From NCBI GenBank assembly GCA_002103105.1, contig DAAY01000003.1, positions 310,001 to 374,000 of the forward strand: a DNA stretch of 64,000 bases. The letters run 5' to 3'. The notes below the pieces were generated by a model, which was not told where the DNA came from, did no database searches, and saw only the letters and a program-made list of their open reading frames with translations. This stretch comes from Candidatus Gastranaerophilales bacterium HUM_1. GTDB lineage: Bacteria > Cyanobacteriota > Vampirovibrionia > Gastranaerophilales > Gastranaerophilaceae. The first letter of the stretch is position 1. Each line of letters starts with the position of its first letter. The position numbers and the translations under genes were made by a program. Below, piece after piece: positions 1 through 7,495 of this stretch.

Positions 1-414
1 ATAATAACCTTTTCTTGTCCCAAATGATGAAAAGCCGTATTTTGTATAAAGGTTGATTGCGGGAGTGTTACTTACTCTGACTTCTAATGTTATGTATTTA
101 ATCATTTCAGTATAGCAGTCGTCAATAACTCTTTTTAGTAGAGCTTCTCCATATCCTCTTCTTCTATAATTAGGCGAAATTGCGATATTTGTGATGTGTG
201 CTTCATCTAAAATATGCCAAGTGCCAGCATATCCTGCAATTTCACCAGAAGAAGTAAATAATGTGTAATATCTAGCTAGTTCATTGTGGATTTCGTTCAA
301 AAAAGAATCTTTTGACCAATGATGTTCTCCGTATGCTTCGGATTCAATTGCAATAATTTTGTCAACATCATCTGCGGTCATTTTTTTTATTGTAACGCTC
401 TCAATATTATCCAT
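1..414 (-). CDS. rimI: Ribosomal-protein-alanine N-acetyltransferase, 3' end outside window
   Basis: GNAT-family acetyltransferase. RimI acetylates the N-terminal alanine of ribosomal protein S18 and relatives using acetyl-CoA. The 138 visible residues begin MDNIESVTIKKM and contain the acetyl-CoA-binding loop (residues RRRGYGEALL, an R-x-x-G-x-G motif). Near the window edge comes the typical C-terminal stretch EVRVSNTPAINLYTKYGF. The gene runs off the left edge after GYY, so the last residues are missing. An in-frame ATG three codons upstream (423) is possible; neither start has a clear Shine-Dalgarno. RimI-like GNATs are hard to separate from other GNATs, so the substrate is inferred from the match to the RimI pattern. 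Confidence 0.8.
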   Translation of the reverse strand, partial: MDNIESVTIKKMTADDVDKIIAIESEAYGEHHWSKDSFLNEIHNELARYYTLFTSSGEIAGYAGTWHILDEAHITNIAISPNYRRRGYGEALLKRVIDDCYTEMIKYITLEVRVSNTPAINLYTKYGFSSFGTRKGYY

Positions 415-668
415 ACATAACATGTTATCATAATGAATAAAATCTGTGCAAATTATTTCGGAAGATTAATTTCTTTCAAAATTTGGGCATACTGTTTAAT
501 TTAAAATACGCACATTAGAAAATGTTAATAAAAATTTACAATCATGTTAAAGTATTTACTATGTAAGGTTTACAGCTAACATCTAAAAATAGTAGTTGTG
601 TGGTATTTTTATAAAAACAGTTGTATTCTTTTGAGTGTTAAGATAGCTTAAAACCCTAAGATAATCGC

Positions 669-696
669 TTGCAATCAAATATTTTAGAGGTAAGAT
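669..696 (+). promoter_or_regulatory. Candidate promoter of the infA-rpsI operon
   Basis: TTGCAA (669-674), a 16-bp spacer, then TAAGAT (691-696), about 50 bases before infA. It is the best sigma-70-like match in the 335-base gap between rimI and infA. I see nothing else supportable in 415-749: no ORF, no terminator hairpin. Confidence 0.35.
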
Positions 697-749
697 TAAA
701 ATATCGCATGTAGTGTGCGAAAGTTTACCAAGCCGAAAATGAGGAAAAT

Positions 750-965
750 ATGGCAAAAGACGTAATAGAACTAGAAGGTACGATTATTGAATCCATGCCA
801 AATGCAATGTTCAAAGTTAAGCTAGAAAACGAACACGAAATATTGGCACATATATCAGGCAAAATCAGAAAGAATTTCATTAGAATTTTGCCAGGTGACA
901 GAGTAAAAGTTGAAATGACGCCTTACGATTTGTCAAAAGGAAGAATTACCTTCAGGCTTAAATAA
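750..965 (+). CDS. infA: Translation initiation factor IF-1
   Basis: IF-1 binds the A site of the 30S subunit during initiation. The 71-residue protein is a single OB fold of the normal family length, starting MAKDVIELEGTIIESMPNAM and ending GRITFRLK. A GAGG Shine-Dalgarno (741-744) sits 5 bases before the ATG. It opens the ribosomal-protein operon, directly upstream of rpmJ, which is the usual bacterial order. Confidence 0.97.
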   Translation: MAKDVIELEGTIIESMPNAMFKVKLENEHEILAHISGKIRKNFIRILPGDRVKVEMTPYDLSKGRITFRLK

Positions 966-1010
966 TTACAGAAAATCTCACGTACAATACAAAATAAAAA
1001 GGAAAAAACA

Positions 1011-1124
1011 ATGAAAGTAAGATCATCAGTTAAAAAAATTTGCGACAAATGCAAATGTATCAAAAGAAAAGGCAGAATTGCTGTTATTTGTGAAAACCCT
1101 AAACACAAACAACGTCAAGGATAA
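1011..1124 (+). CDS. rpmJ: 50S ribosomal protein L36 (bL36)
   Basis: Thirty-seven residues, too short for most ORF cut-offs: starts MKVRSSVKKICDKCKC, ends HKQRQG. Zinc ligands of the classic L36 type are visible: C11, C14, C27 and H32, so this is the zinc-binding C+ form. A GGAAAAAAC stretch precedes the ATG. It lies between infA and rpsM exactly as in most bacteria. An overlapping antisense reading frame here is not a gene. Confidence 0.96.
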   Translation: MKVRSSVKKICDKCKCIKRKGRIAVICENPKHKQRQG

Positions 1125-1145
1125 TCTTTTTATTTAAATGGCTGA

Positions 1146-1195
1146 ATCCACGAGCTTTTACGGTGGATGGTGAGGAAGTATTTATGCCTCATACC
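1146..1195 (+). promoter_or_regulatory. Hairpins in the rpmJ-rpsM spacer
   Basis: ATCCAC (1146-1151) pairs with GTGGAT (1163-1168). A second weaker stem follows (AGG 1173-1175 with CCT 1187-1189). It lies in the 112-base spacer before rpsM and is followed by a clean AAAGGAG Shine-Dalgarno. No U-run follows, so it does not look like a terminator. It may be an mRNA processing or r-protein autoregulation structure. Confidence 0.4.
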
Positions 1196-1236
1196 CAAAA
1201 AAATCTAACAACCAAGAATTAAAGGAGAAAAAATTA

Positions 1237-1602
1237 ATGGCAAGATTAGTAGGGGTAGATTTACCTCGTAACAAAAGAATGGAAATAGCATTAACTTATA
1301 TTTATGGTATTGGACCTGCAAGAGCTAAGAAAATCTTAGAAGCAACAGGTATTTCACCAGACTTAAGAACAGATAACCTAACAGATGAAGATATTAAATT
1401 ATTACGTAACGAATTGTCTAACTATCACATTGAAGGTGACTTAAGACGTGAAGTTACAATGAACATCAAAAGATTACAAGAAATCGGTTCATTCAGAGGA
1501 TTACGTCACAAACGTAAACTTCCATGCAGAGGTCAAAGAACAAAAACTAATGCTAGAACTCAACGTGGAAAGAAAACAGGACCAGTTTCTAAGAAAAAAT
1601 AG
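1237..1602 (+). CDS. rpsM: 30S ribosomal protein S13 (uS13)
   Basis: S13 sits in the head of the 30S subunit and contacts the P-site tRNA and the 50S. The 121-residue protein starts MARLVGVDLPRNKRMEIALT. It has the helix-two-turn-helix core (YIYGIGPARAKKIL) and the conserved basic tail GLRHKRKLPCRGQRTKTNAR, ending KKTGPVSKKK. Length is normal. AAAGGAG precedes the ATG by about 9 bases. It is in the operon between rpmJ and rpsK. Confidence 0.98.
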   Translation: MARLVGVDLPRNKRMEIALTYIYGIGPARAKKILEATGISPDLRTDNLTDEDIKLLRNELSNYHIEGDLRREVTMNIKRLQEIGSFRGLRHKRKLPCRGQRTKTNARTQRGKKTGPVSKKK

Positions 1603-1720
1603 GCATTAGCCGACACATTGCCGCCGTTGTGACAGAGACAAATGTGTAAGAAATTAAGCAATTATTGATTGCATTGGCGGGAAAATAGAAAGAAAAGTAA
1701 AAAAGATAAAGGATAAAAAA
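1603..1720 (+). promoter_or_regulatory. Structured rpsM-rpsK spacer
   Basis: A 118-base spacer with nested complementarity. ACACATT (1613-1619) pairs with AATGTGT (1641-1647), and GCAAT (1658-1662) with ATTGC (1668-1672). A long-range alternative is CCGCC (1621-1625) with GGCGG (1676-1680). The two pairings of the 5' half exclude each other, which would suit a switch or a protein-binding leader. There is no U-run, so it is not a terminator. Function unknown. Confidence 0.4.
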
Positions 1721-2107
1721 ATGGCAAGACCACAAAAAACAAAGAAAAAAGAAAAGAAAAATGTATTGCAAGGGGTTGTACATATTCAATCTACTTTTAA
1801 CAATACAATCGTAACTTCTACTGATACTCAAGGTAATGCTATTGCCTGGGCAACAGCTGGAGCATCAGGTTTCAAAGGTGCTAGAAAAGGCACTCCATTC
1901 GCAGCTCAATCAGCAGCTGAAATGGTAGCAAAAAAATCAATCGACCAAGGTATGAAAAAAGTTGAAGTTCATATCAAAGGACCTGGTTCAGGTAGAGAAA
2001 CTGCAATCAGAGCTATCCAAGCAGCAGGATTAGAAATTACATTAATTAAAGATGTAACTCCAATTCCTCACAACGGATGTCGTCCTCCTAAAAAACGTAG
2101 AGTATAG
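1721..2107 (+). CDS. rpsK: 30S ribosomal protein S11 (uS11)
   Basis: S11 lies on the 30S platform and helps form the mRNA exit path. The 128-residue protein has the family core HIQSTFNNTIVTSTDTQGNA, the ASGFKGARKGTPFAAQ stretch, and the conserved C-terminus TPIPHNGCRPPKKRRV. Length and order (after rpsM, before rpsD) are standard. A short GGATAAAAA stretch before the ATG serves as a weak Shine-Dalgarno. Confidence 0.98.
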   Translation: MARPQKTKKKEKKNVLQGVVHIQSTFNNTIVTSTDTQGNAIAWATAGASGFKGARKGTPFAAQSAAEMVAKKSIDQGMKKVEVHIKGPGSGRETAIRAIQAAGLEITLIKDVTPIPHNGCRPPKKRRV

Positions 2108-2116
2108 TATGCTCTA

Positions 2117-2195
2117 TTCGCATAGTTGCGAAAAATATAAAGTTACATAGCGGGGGCTTGCGGAATAGTCCAAACGCAAACCATAGATGCCCCGC
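2117..2195 (+). promoter_or_regulatory. Two GC-rich hairpins in the rpsK-rpsD spacer
   Basis: First, a perfect stem-loop: TTCGCA (2117-2122), loop TAGT, TGCGAA (2127-2132). Second, a nested stem with outer GCGGGG (2150-2155) to CCCCGC (2190-2195) and inner TTGCG (2158-2162) to CGCAA (2175-2179). Such GC-rich stems stand out in this AT-rich genome. No U-run follows. The position before rpsD suggests an S4-type autoregulatory or processing structure, but that is inference. Confidence 0.5.
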
Positions 2196-2220
2196 ACAAA
2201 GAAAAGGAGAAAATTAAAAA

Positions 2221-2823
2221 ATGTCAAGATATACAGGACCAACTAATAAATTATTTAGAAATAAAAAAGTAAAAGATTTGTCAAACAGAAAATTAACAAC
2301 TTCTATGAGACAAACAGCTTCAGGTCAACATGGTGCAGTTAGAAAAAAACTTTCTGAATATGCTCTTCACCTAGCTGAAAAACAAAAAATCAGATTCACA
2401 TACCTAGTGAGCGAAAAACAATTCGTTAGATACTACAACGAAGCTACTAGAAGAAAAGGCGTTACAGGTACAATCTTACTTCAATTATTAGAAACAAGAT
2501 TAGACAACATCTTATTCAGAGCAGGATTCGGTATCACTCGTAAACAAACAAGACAAATCGTTAACCACGGTCACGTTCTTGTAAATGATAAAAAAGTTGA
2601 TATTCCATCATACTTAGTAAAACCAGGTGATGTTATCACAGTTAAATCAAAGAGTGCTAAATACTTGAAAGATGTAATGGAAATGATCGATATGGCTTGT
2701 GCTCCAGCTTGGATGACAATCGATAAAGATGCTTTGAAAATTACATTTGACAGAATTCCTGAAAGAGAAGAATTAGATCCAGAAATCAAGGAACAACTTG
2801 TAATCGAATATTATTCTAAGTAG
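2221..2823 (+). CDS. rpsD: 30S ribosomal protein S4 (uS4)
   Basis: S4 is a primary 16S rRNA-binding protein that nucleates 30S assembly; in many bacteria it represses its own operon. The 200-residue protein has the N-terminal region MSRYTGPTNKLFRNKKVKDL and a clear S4 RNA-binding domain around residues 90-155 (LETRLDNILFRAGF ... NHGHVLVNDKKVDIPSYLVK). It ends QLVIEYYSK. A strong AAAGGAG precedes the ATG. It sits between rpsK and rpoA, an order common in Firmicutes. Confidence 0.98.
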   Translation: MSRYTGPTNKLFRNKKVKDLSNRKLTTSMRQTASGQHGAVRKKLSEYALHLAEKQKIRFTYLVSEKQFVRYYNEATRRKGVTGTILLQLLETRLDNILFRAGFGITRKQTRQIVNHGHVLVNDKKVDIPSYLVKPGDVITVKSKSAKYLKDVMEMIDMACAPAWMTIDKDALKITFDRIPEREELDPEIKEQLVIEYYSK

Positions 2824-2894
2824 GAATTGTAAGTAGATAAGCATTCGCTTAAATAACTAGCAATTAAGTAGATTTTAACTAGGAGAATAAAATA

Positions 2895-3866
2895 ATGGAA
2901 TTAAAAATTAAATGTGTTGATACAGCGACAAGTTCTGACGGTTCACAATACGGTAAGTTTGTAATTGAACCATTAGAAAGAGGATTCGGTACTACTATCG
3001 GTAACTCTCTAAGACGTGTATTATTATCAAGTCTAGAAGGTACAGCTGTTACAAGTGCAAGAATCGAAGGTATTACTCACGAATACACAGCAATTCCTGG
3101 TGTTTTAGAAGACGTTATTGACGTAATGTTAAACCTAAAAGGTTTAGTTGTTAAAACTGATTCTAAAGAATCACAACACTTAAGAATTGATGTAGATAAA
3201 CCTGGTCCTGTATTAGCAAGTGATATTCAATTACCTGCTGGCGTTAAAGTAGTTAACCCTGACTGGTTAATCTGTACAGTAGCTGATGGTGGTTCATTCC
3301 ACGCTGATGTTATTGTTGACACAGGTAAAGGATATGTTCCGCATGATGTTCCAAGAGATGCAAAAGAAGCTTCAATTGACGTTCTACCTATCGATGCAAC
3401 ATTTATGCCAATCAAACGTGTAAGCTACAATGTAGAAAGTGCTCGTGTTGGTGACGCATTAGACTTCGATAAATTAACTCTTGAAATCTGGTCTAACGGA
3501 TCAATTGATGTTCAAAATGCTCTAAGCCAAGCTTCAAATCTTTTAATCGAACACTTTATGCAAATTGCTTCAATTACAGGTCAACCTGCAATTGCTCCAT
3601 TGCCACAAGTTGAAGAAAAAGAAGCTGAAGAAGAAGAAACTCCTTCAATGACAATTGAAGAGTTGGAATTGTCTGTAAGAGCTTACAATTGCTTGAAAAG
3701 AGCAAGCATCAATTCAATGGCAGAATTATTGAAAAAATCAGAACATGATTTGCTAAATATCAAAAACTTCGGAAAGAAATCATCTGACGAAGTTATTGAA
3801 AGACTTCGCCACTTCGGTTTAGACTTAGCTCCAAGCCCAGTTGAAGAAGAAGATTTAATCGGTTAA
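2895..3866 (+). CDS. rpoA: RNA polymerase alpha subunit
   Basis: Alpha dimerises to scaffold RNA polymerase assembly. The N-terminal domain (about residues 1-230) shows FVIEPLERGFGTTIGNSLRR and SARIEGITHEYTAIPGVLED. A Glu-rich linker (about 235-252) leads to the C-terminal domain (about 253-310), which has SVRAYNCLKRASINSMAELL and GKKSSDEVIERL and contacts UP elements and activators. At 323 residues the length is typical. An AGGAG precedes the start. It lies between rpsD and rplQ in the operon. Confidence 0.98.
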   Translation: MELKIKCVDTATSSDGSQYGKFVIEPLERGFGTTIGNSLRRVLLSSLEGTAVTSARIEGITHEYTAIPGVLEDVIDVMLNLKGLVVKTDSKESQHLRIDVDKPGPVLASDIQLPAGVKVVNPDWLICTVADGGSFHADVIVDTGKGYVPHDVPRDAKEASIDVLPIDATFMPIKRVSYNVESARVGDALDFDKLTLEIWSNGSIDVQNALSQASNLLIEHFMQIASITGQPAIAPLPQVEEKEAEEEETPSMTIEELELSVRAYNCLKRASINSMAELLKKSEHDLLNIKNFGKKSSDEVIERLRHFGLDLAPSPVEEEDLIG

Positions 3867-3913
3867 TTCGATTAAGAAATGACAATACAATTAATTAAGT
3901 AAAGGATAAAAAA

Positions 3914-4342
3914 ATGAGACACCAAACAAAAAAACATACGCTAGGAAAAGCGCAAGACCAAAGAAAGGCTTTGTTGCGTTCTTTAGCTACTGAACTTTTT
4001 GTAAACGGTGAAATAACTACAACATTGGCTCGTGCAAAAGCATTGAAACCATATGCTGAAAAAGTTATTTCTCTTGCAAAAAAAGGCGATTTAAACTCAA
4101 TCCGTCAAGCTGCTAAATATATTTACAACAAAGAAACTGGTAAATATATGGATTTAGCGACTGGAGAAGTATTTGAAGCACCACAAGCTGATAAAAAATT
4201 AGCTTCTCAAACAGTTTTAAGAAAATTGTTTGTAGTAATTGGTAAACAATATTCTGAAAAGAATGGTGGATACACTAGAATTTACCACTTACCACCAAGA
4301 CGTGGTGACGCTTCTGAAATGGCACTAATTCAATTGGTGTAA
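3914..4342 (+). CDS. rplQ: 50S ribosomal protein L17 (bL17)
   Basis: L17 lies near the exit tunnel on the back of the 50S. The protein begins MRHQTKKHTLGKAQDQRKAL and continues with the conserved TTLARAKALKPYAEKVISLAKKG. At 142 residues it exceeds the usual 116-130: an insertion of about 20 residues (around 75-95, NKETGKYMDLATGEVFEAPQ) precedes the conserved end GGYTRIYHLPPRRGDASEMA. An AAAGGAT stretch is the ribosome-binding site. Confidence 0.97.
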   Translation: MRHQTKKHTLGKAQDQRKALLRSLATELFVNGEITTTLARAKALKPYAEKVISLAKKGDLNSIRQAAKYIYNKETGKYMDLATGEVFEAPQADKKLASQTVLRKLFVVIGKQYSEKNGGYTRIYHLPPRRGDASEMALIQLV

Positions 4343-4349
4343 TTACAGA

Positions 4350-5144
4350 ATGCGATATGCAATTTCAGTTCAATATGTCGGGAAAAACTATTCGGGGAGC
4401 CAAATTCAACTCGAAGGTGGCAAACCGATAGATGCTCCGACAATACAAGGCGAACTAGAAAAAGCACTTTGTACATTGATATTAGGCAAGCGATACACTG
4501 AACAAAATTCAGAAAACGCTTCACAATATAACCGACCGATTAGGGCAATTTTTTCAGGACGAACAGATAAGGGTGTGAATGCACTTGCTCAGGTAGTTCA
4601 TTTTGATACAGATGAAACGATTGTTGCTTCAAAGTTTCTCTATTCTATAAATGAAATCTTACCAGATGATATTTCTGTTTCTGAAATAAAAGAAGTTGAT
4701 GACTCCTTTCATGCTCAAAAAACTGCTAAGAAGCGACATTACAGATTTGAATTTATAAATCGTCGTTGTAAGAATGCTTTTGATGGAGATTTGTTGAGGG
4801 TGAAATTTAAAACAGATGTTGAAAGAATGCAAAAATCTTTGAATTATTTGTTAGGAGAACACGATTTTTCTAGTTTCAAAAGTTCTGGTACGCTAAACCC
4901 AAGCAAAATTTGCACTATATATGAAGCAACAGTTTCAAAGGTTGGCGACAAAGTTTCAATCGATATTATCGGAAATAGATTTTTGTATAATATGGTAAGA
5001 ACAATTGTCGGAACTCTTCTAGAAATAGAAGGACACAATTTAGCTCCAGAGCATATGAAAGAAGTTTTGGATGCTAAAGACCGCACAAAGGCGGGAATGA
5101 CCGTTAGTCCGTATGGATTAACACTAATGAAAGTAATGTATTAA
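4350..5144 (+). CDS. truA: tRNA pseudouridine(38-40) synthase TruA
   Basis: TruA isomerises uridines 38-40 in the tRNA anticodon stem-loop to pseudouridine. The catalytic aspartate lies in SGRTDKGVNALAQVVHFDT, and the C-terminal half has GEHDFSSFKSSGT and GNRFLYNMVRTIVGTLLEI. The protein has 264 residues, with an insertion near residues 20-55 before the active-site loop. It starts 7 bases after rplQ and is followed by rplM after 22 bases, so it is cotranscribed with the r-protein genes. Confidence 0.95.
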   Translation: MRYAISVQYVGKNYSGSQIQLEGGKPIDAPTIQGELEKALCTLILGKRYTEQNSENASQYNRPIRAIFSGRTDKGVNALAQVVHFDTDETIVASKFLYSINEILPDDISVSEIKEVDDSFHAQKTAKKRHYRFEFINRRCKNAFDGDLLRVKFKTDVERMQKSLNYLLGEHDFSSFKSSGTLNPSKICTIYEATVSKVGDKVSIDIIGNRFLYNMVRTIVGTLLEIEGHNLAPEHMKEVLDAKDRTKAGMTVSPYGLTLMKVMY

Positions 5145-5166
5145 AATAATAAAACGGAGAAATGCA

Positions 5167-5604
5167 ATGAAAACATATTCAGCAAAACCTCTAGAAGTTG
5201 AAAGAAAATGGTATGTAATCGATGCTGAAGGCGAAACATTAGGTCGCTTGGCAGTTAGAGTTGCTAACATTTTGAGAGGTAAAAACAAACCTGAATACAC
5301 TCCAAACGTTGATACTGGCGATTTCGTAATCGTTATCAATGCAGAAAAAGTGAAAGTTACAGGTAAGAAAGAAACTGACAAGATTTATTTACACCACACT
5401 GGTTACCCAGGTGGATTGAAATCTGCAAGCTTCAAAGAATTGATGGAAAAAGATCCTAGAATCGTTATTGAACATGCTGTTCGTGGTATGTTACAACACA
5501 ATACTCTAGGTGCTGAACAATTCAACAAATTAAAAGTTTACGTTGGTCCTGAGCATCCACATGCTGCTCAAAAACCAGTTGTACTTGAAAAGGAGGCTAA
5601 ATAA
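5167..5604 (+). CDS. rplM: 50S ribosomal protein L13 (uL13)
   Basis: An early-assembly 50S protein. The 145 residues include KWYVIDAEGETLGRLAVRVA, the VINAEKVKVTGKK segment, and the conserved GMLQHNTLG and LKVYVGPEHPHAAQKP near the end. Length is typical. An ACGGAG ribosome-binding site precedes the start. Its stop codon overlaps the rpsI start by one base (TAATG), so rplM and rpsI are translationally coupled. Confidence 0.98.
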   Translation: MKTYSAKPLEVERKWYVIDAEGETLGRLAVRVANILRGKNKPEYTPNVDTGDFVIVINAEKVKVTGKKETDKIYLHHTGYPGGLKSASFKELMEKDPRIVIEHAVRGMLQHNTLGAEQFNKLKVYVGPEHPHAAQKPVVLEKEAK

Positions 5605-5999
5605 TGGCAGATAAAGATATTATGGCTACTGGCCGCAGAAAGACCTCTATTGCAGTTGTAAAATTGGTTAAAGGAAGCGGTAGAATTTTCGTTAATGGTA
5701 AAAAATTAGCTGATTATATCGGCAACAGACCAGCTATCGAAATGTTAGTTTACAGACCACTTGTATTAACTGAAACTCAAGACAGATTTGACGTTAGAGT
5801 TAAAGCTGTTGGCGGTGGTGTTGTATCTCAATGTGGTGCAATCAGACACGGTATTTCAAGAGCATTGGTTAAATCTAATGAAGAATTTAAAAATGTTCTA
5901 AAATTAGAAGGTCTATTAACAAGAGACCCACGTGTTAAAGAACGTAAAAAATATGGTAGAAAAAGAGCTCGTAAAAGATTCCAATTCTCAAAACGTTAA
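5604..5999 (+). CDS. rpsI: 30S ribosomal protein S9 (uS9)
   Basis: S9's C-terminal tail reaches the P-site tRNA. The 131-residue protein has ATGRRKTSIAVVKLVKGSG, the conserved GGGVVSQCGAIRHGISRAL, and a basic end RKKYGRKRARKRFQFSKR, with SKR as the expected terminus. A strong AAGGAGG (5590-5596) lies inside the 3' end of rplM, and the ATG overlaps the rplM stop. Two terminators follow it, so it is the last operon gene. Confidence 0.98.
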   Translation: MADKDIMATGRRKTSIAVVKLVKGSGRIFVNGKKLADYIGNRPAIEMLVYRPLVLTETQDRFDVRVKAVGGGVVSQCGAIRHGISRALVKSNEEFKNVLKLEGLLTRDPRVKERKKYGRKRARKRFQFSKR

Positions 6000-6022
6000 T
6001 CTTTACAAACCATACAAAGTAC

Positions 6023-6058
6023 AAAAGAACCGATTTATTCAAATCGGTTCTTTTATTA
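6023..6058 (+). terminator. Terminator of the ribosomal-protein operon
   Basis: A perfect 14-bp stem (6023-6036 with 6041-6054), loop ATTC, running into a U-rich tail. It lies 24 bases after the rpsI stop. Core stem: GAACCGATTT / AAATCGGTTC. Confidence 0.92.
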
Positions 6059-6072
6059 TTATTTCGACAAAC

Positions 6073-6106
6073 AAAAAGCCTCGTTATTATTTTGAGGCTT
6101 TTTTTA
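6073..6106. terminator. Bidirectional terminator between convergent genes
   Basis: AAAAAGCCTC (6073-6082) pairs with GAGGCTTTTT (6094-6103), with A- and T-runs on both sides. It can stop rpsI read-through on the plus strand and the convergent minus-strand gene that ends at 6112. Confidence 0.85.
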
Positions 6107-6111
6107 GTATC

Positions 6112-7368
6112 TTACATAGCTTTTTTTAATTCTCGAACAAATCGTTTTGTTGCTTTGAATCTTTTTTTAGCTTTTTCTCTATCTCCTTTTTCAATTAGAA
6201 GATTTGCTTTATCTAATTCGTCAAAAATGTGGAAGCTCAACAAATTTCTGAAATCAAACATTGCAGGGCTAAAGTGTGACATACAATCTCCTTTTGTAGT
6301 TGGAATTGATTCTCGAATTTCTTTAACCTTACTCATATCTTTAATCAAACCTGTTTTAAATTTATCTGGTTGATAAACTGTCCAAGCTTGATGTGGATAG
6401 TATGTTGAACGACATTCATTTACGTTTTGGTTCATCAACATATCTTTAAACATTTCGAAATTCTTGATATTGTAGAAGTGTTGTTTAATATCTCTTCCAT
6501 ATTTTTGTAATATTGGAGGTAGAGGAACGCTTGGTTCTGAAAACTCTTCGATGTACGGGTTTAAACTTTCTAGATAATCAATAGAGCCAATTCCTACAAT
6601 TTCGATAGATTTGGCAAATTTTTCTAAAATCCCTTCATCTTTTGCATAATGTCCCATAACATCTAGGAACGAAGCAGCTCCTTTACCTGTTGCGATAAAG
6701 TCTGTGATAATTGTTTTCTTCCCAGTGGCTTCGTGGAATGCAACGATAGATTTTGGATCAGCTTGAACTCTATCTAAATATTTTCTATATGATTTTATTT
6801 CTTTTTCAGTTGGAGCCATACTTGGAATTAGCTTTACTCCATCAATTGGATCTGGACGGTACCAATATTTTGAAAAAGCAACGAAATCGTATCCATCAAT
6901 ACCATCTTTCATCCATAGAGAAGTATTTAAGAACCATTTTGGGCTTCTGCCTAAACAGATAATTGGTTGACCTTTGTATTTGTTATACATTTGGGCTACA
7001 TCAAAAAATGCTTCTACTGTTTTTTCATTTGAAAGAGGATTTGTAGTGTATTTATTATCAAATAATCCTTCGATATTTGTTTTTTTAGATAAAAAGGTCT
7101 GGTATCTTCTTCTTAATCTTTCTTTTGCTGCGGGTTTTAGAGCTAAATATTCTTCATAATCAACGTGAGGTACGGTTCTGTTTGGGTCAATATATTCTCC
7201 AAAGTGAATATTTGCCCCATATTTGTAATTTACTGGAACTTTCGCAAATGGATTGCTACTTTCTGCTCGGTTAAAATTCGCAGCAGGTGTTTGTGATTTT
7301 GTATTTGTACGAATATTATTATTTTGGTAATTAGTAAAATAATTAGCTTGTACTCGTGAAATTTGCAT
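6112..7368 (-). CDS. Unknown protein with a phosphoribosyltransferase-like motif
   Basis: Not recognised as a named family. The 418-residue protein begins MQISRVQANYFTNYQNNN, then has a low-complexity Asn/Ser/Thr-rich leader. At residues 53-58 is NIHFGE, resembling the short [V/I]xFxG motif near the start of other unknown proteins in this window. The core contains PIICLGRSPKWF (about 135-146) and TIITDFIATGKG (219-230). The latter resembles the PRPP-binding loop of type I phosphoribosyltransferases (hydrophobic strand, acidic pair, then T-G), but one of the two acidic residues is Phe. No signal peptide or membrane segment is seen. An AGGGGG precedes the ATG. The enzymatic role is speculative. 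Confidence 0.75.
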   Translation of the reverse strand: MQISRVQANYFTNYQNNNIRTNTKSQTPAANFNRAESSNPFAKVPVNYKYGANIHFGEYIDPNRTVPHVDYEEYLALKPAAKERLRRRYQTFLSKKTNIEGLFDNKYTTNPLSNEKTVEAFFDVAQMYNKYKGQPIICLGRSPKWFLNTSLWMKDGIDGYDFVAFSKYWYRPDPIDGVKLIPSMAPTEKEIKSYRKYLDRVQADPKSIVAFHEATGKKTIITDFIATGKGAASFLDVMGHYAKDEGILEKFAKSIEIVGIGSIDYLESLNPYIEEFSEPSVPLPPILQKYGRDIKQHFYNIKNFEMFKDMLMNQNVNECRSTYYPHQAWTVYQPDKFKTGLIKDMSKVKEIRESIPTTKGDCMSHFSPAMFDFRNLLSFHIFDELDKANLLIEKGDREKAKKRFKATKRFVRELKKAM

Positions 7369-7437
7369 ACATACCCCCTATATTTTTATACTCTTGCATG
7401 TGTTAAACCCCCTAAAAATAAATTTTGCTACTTGTAA

Positions 7438-7469
7438 AAAAAATCCTCAAAATAATTTGAGGATTTTTT
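7438..7469 (-). terminator. Terminator after the M29 aminopeptidase gene
   Basis: A 14-bp stem (7438-7451 with 7456-7469), core ATCCTCAAA / TTTGAGGAT, with a 4-base loop. It is flanked by A and T runs. It lies 27 bases beyond the minus-strand aminopeptidase stop. Confidence 0.85.
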
Positions 7470-7495
7470 AATATGTAAAAGTATAAAATGAAAAA

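Noticed and set aside
923..1108. Antisense reading frame over the end of infA and rpmJ
   Set aside because: It is a shadow of rpmJ, which has conserved zinc ligands and the right position.
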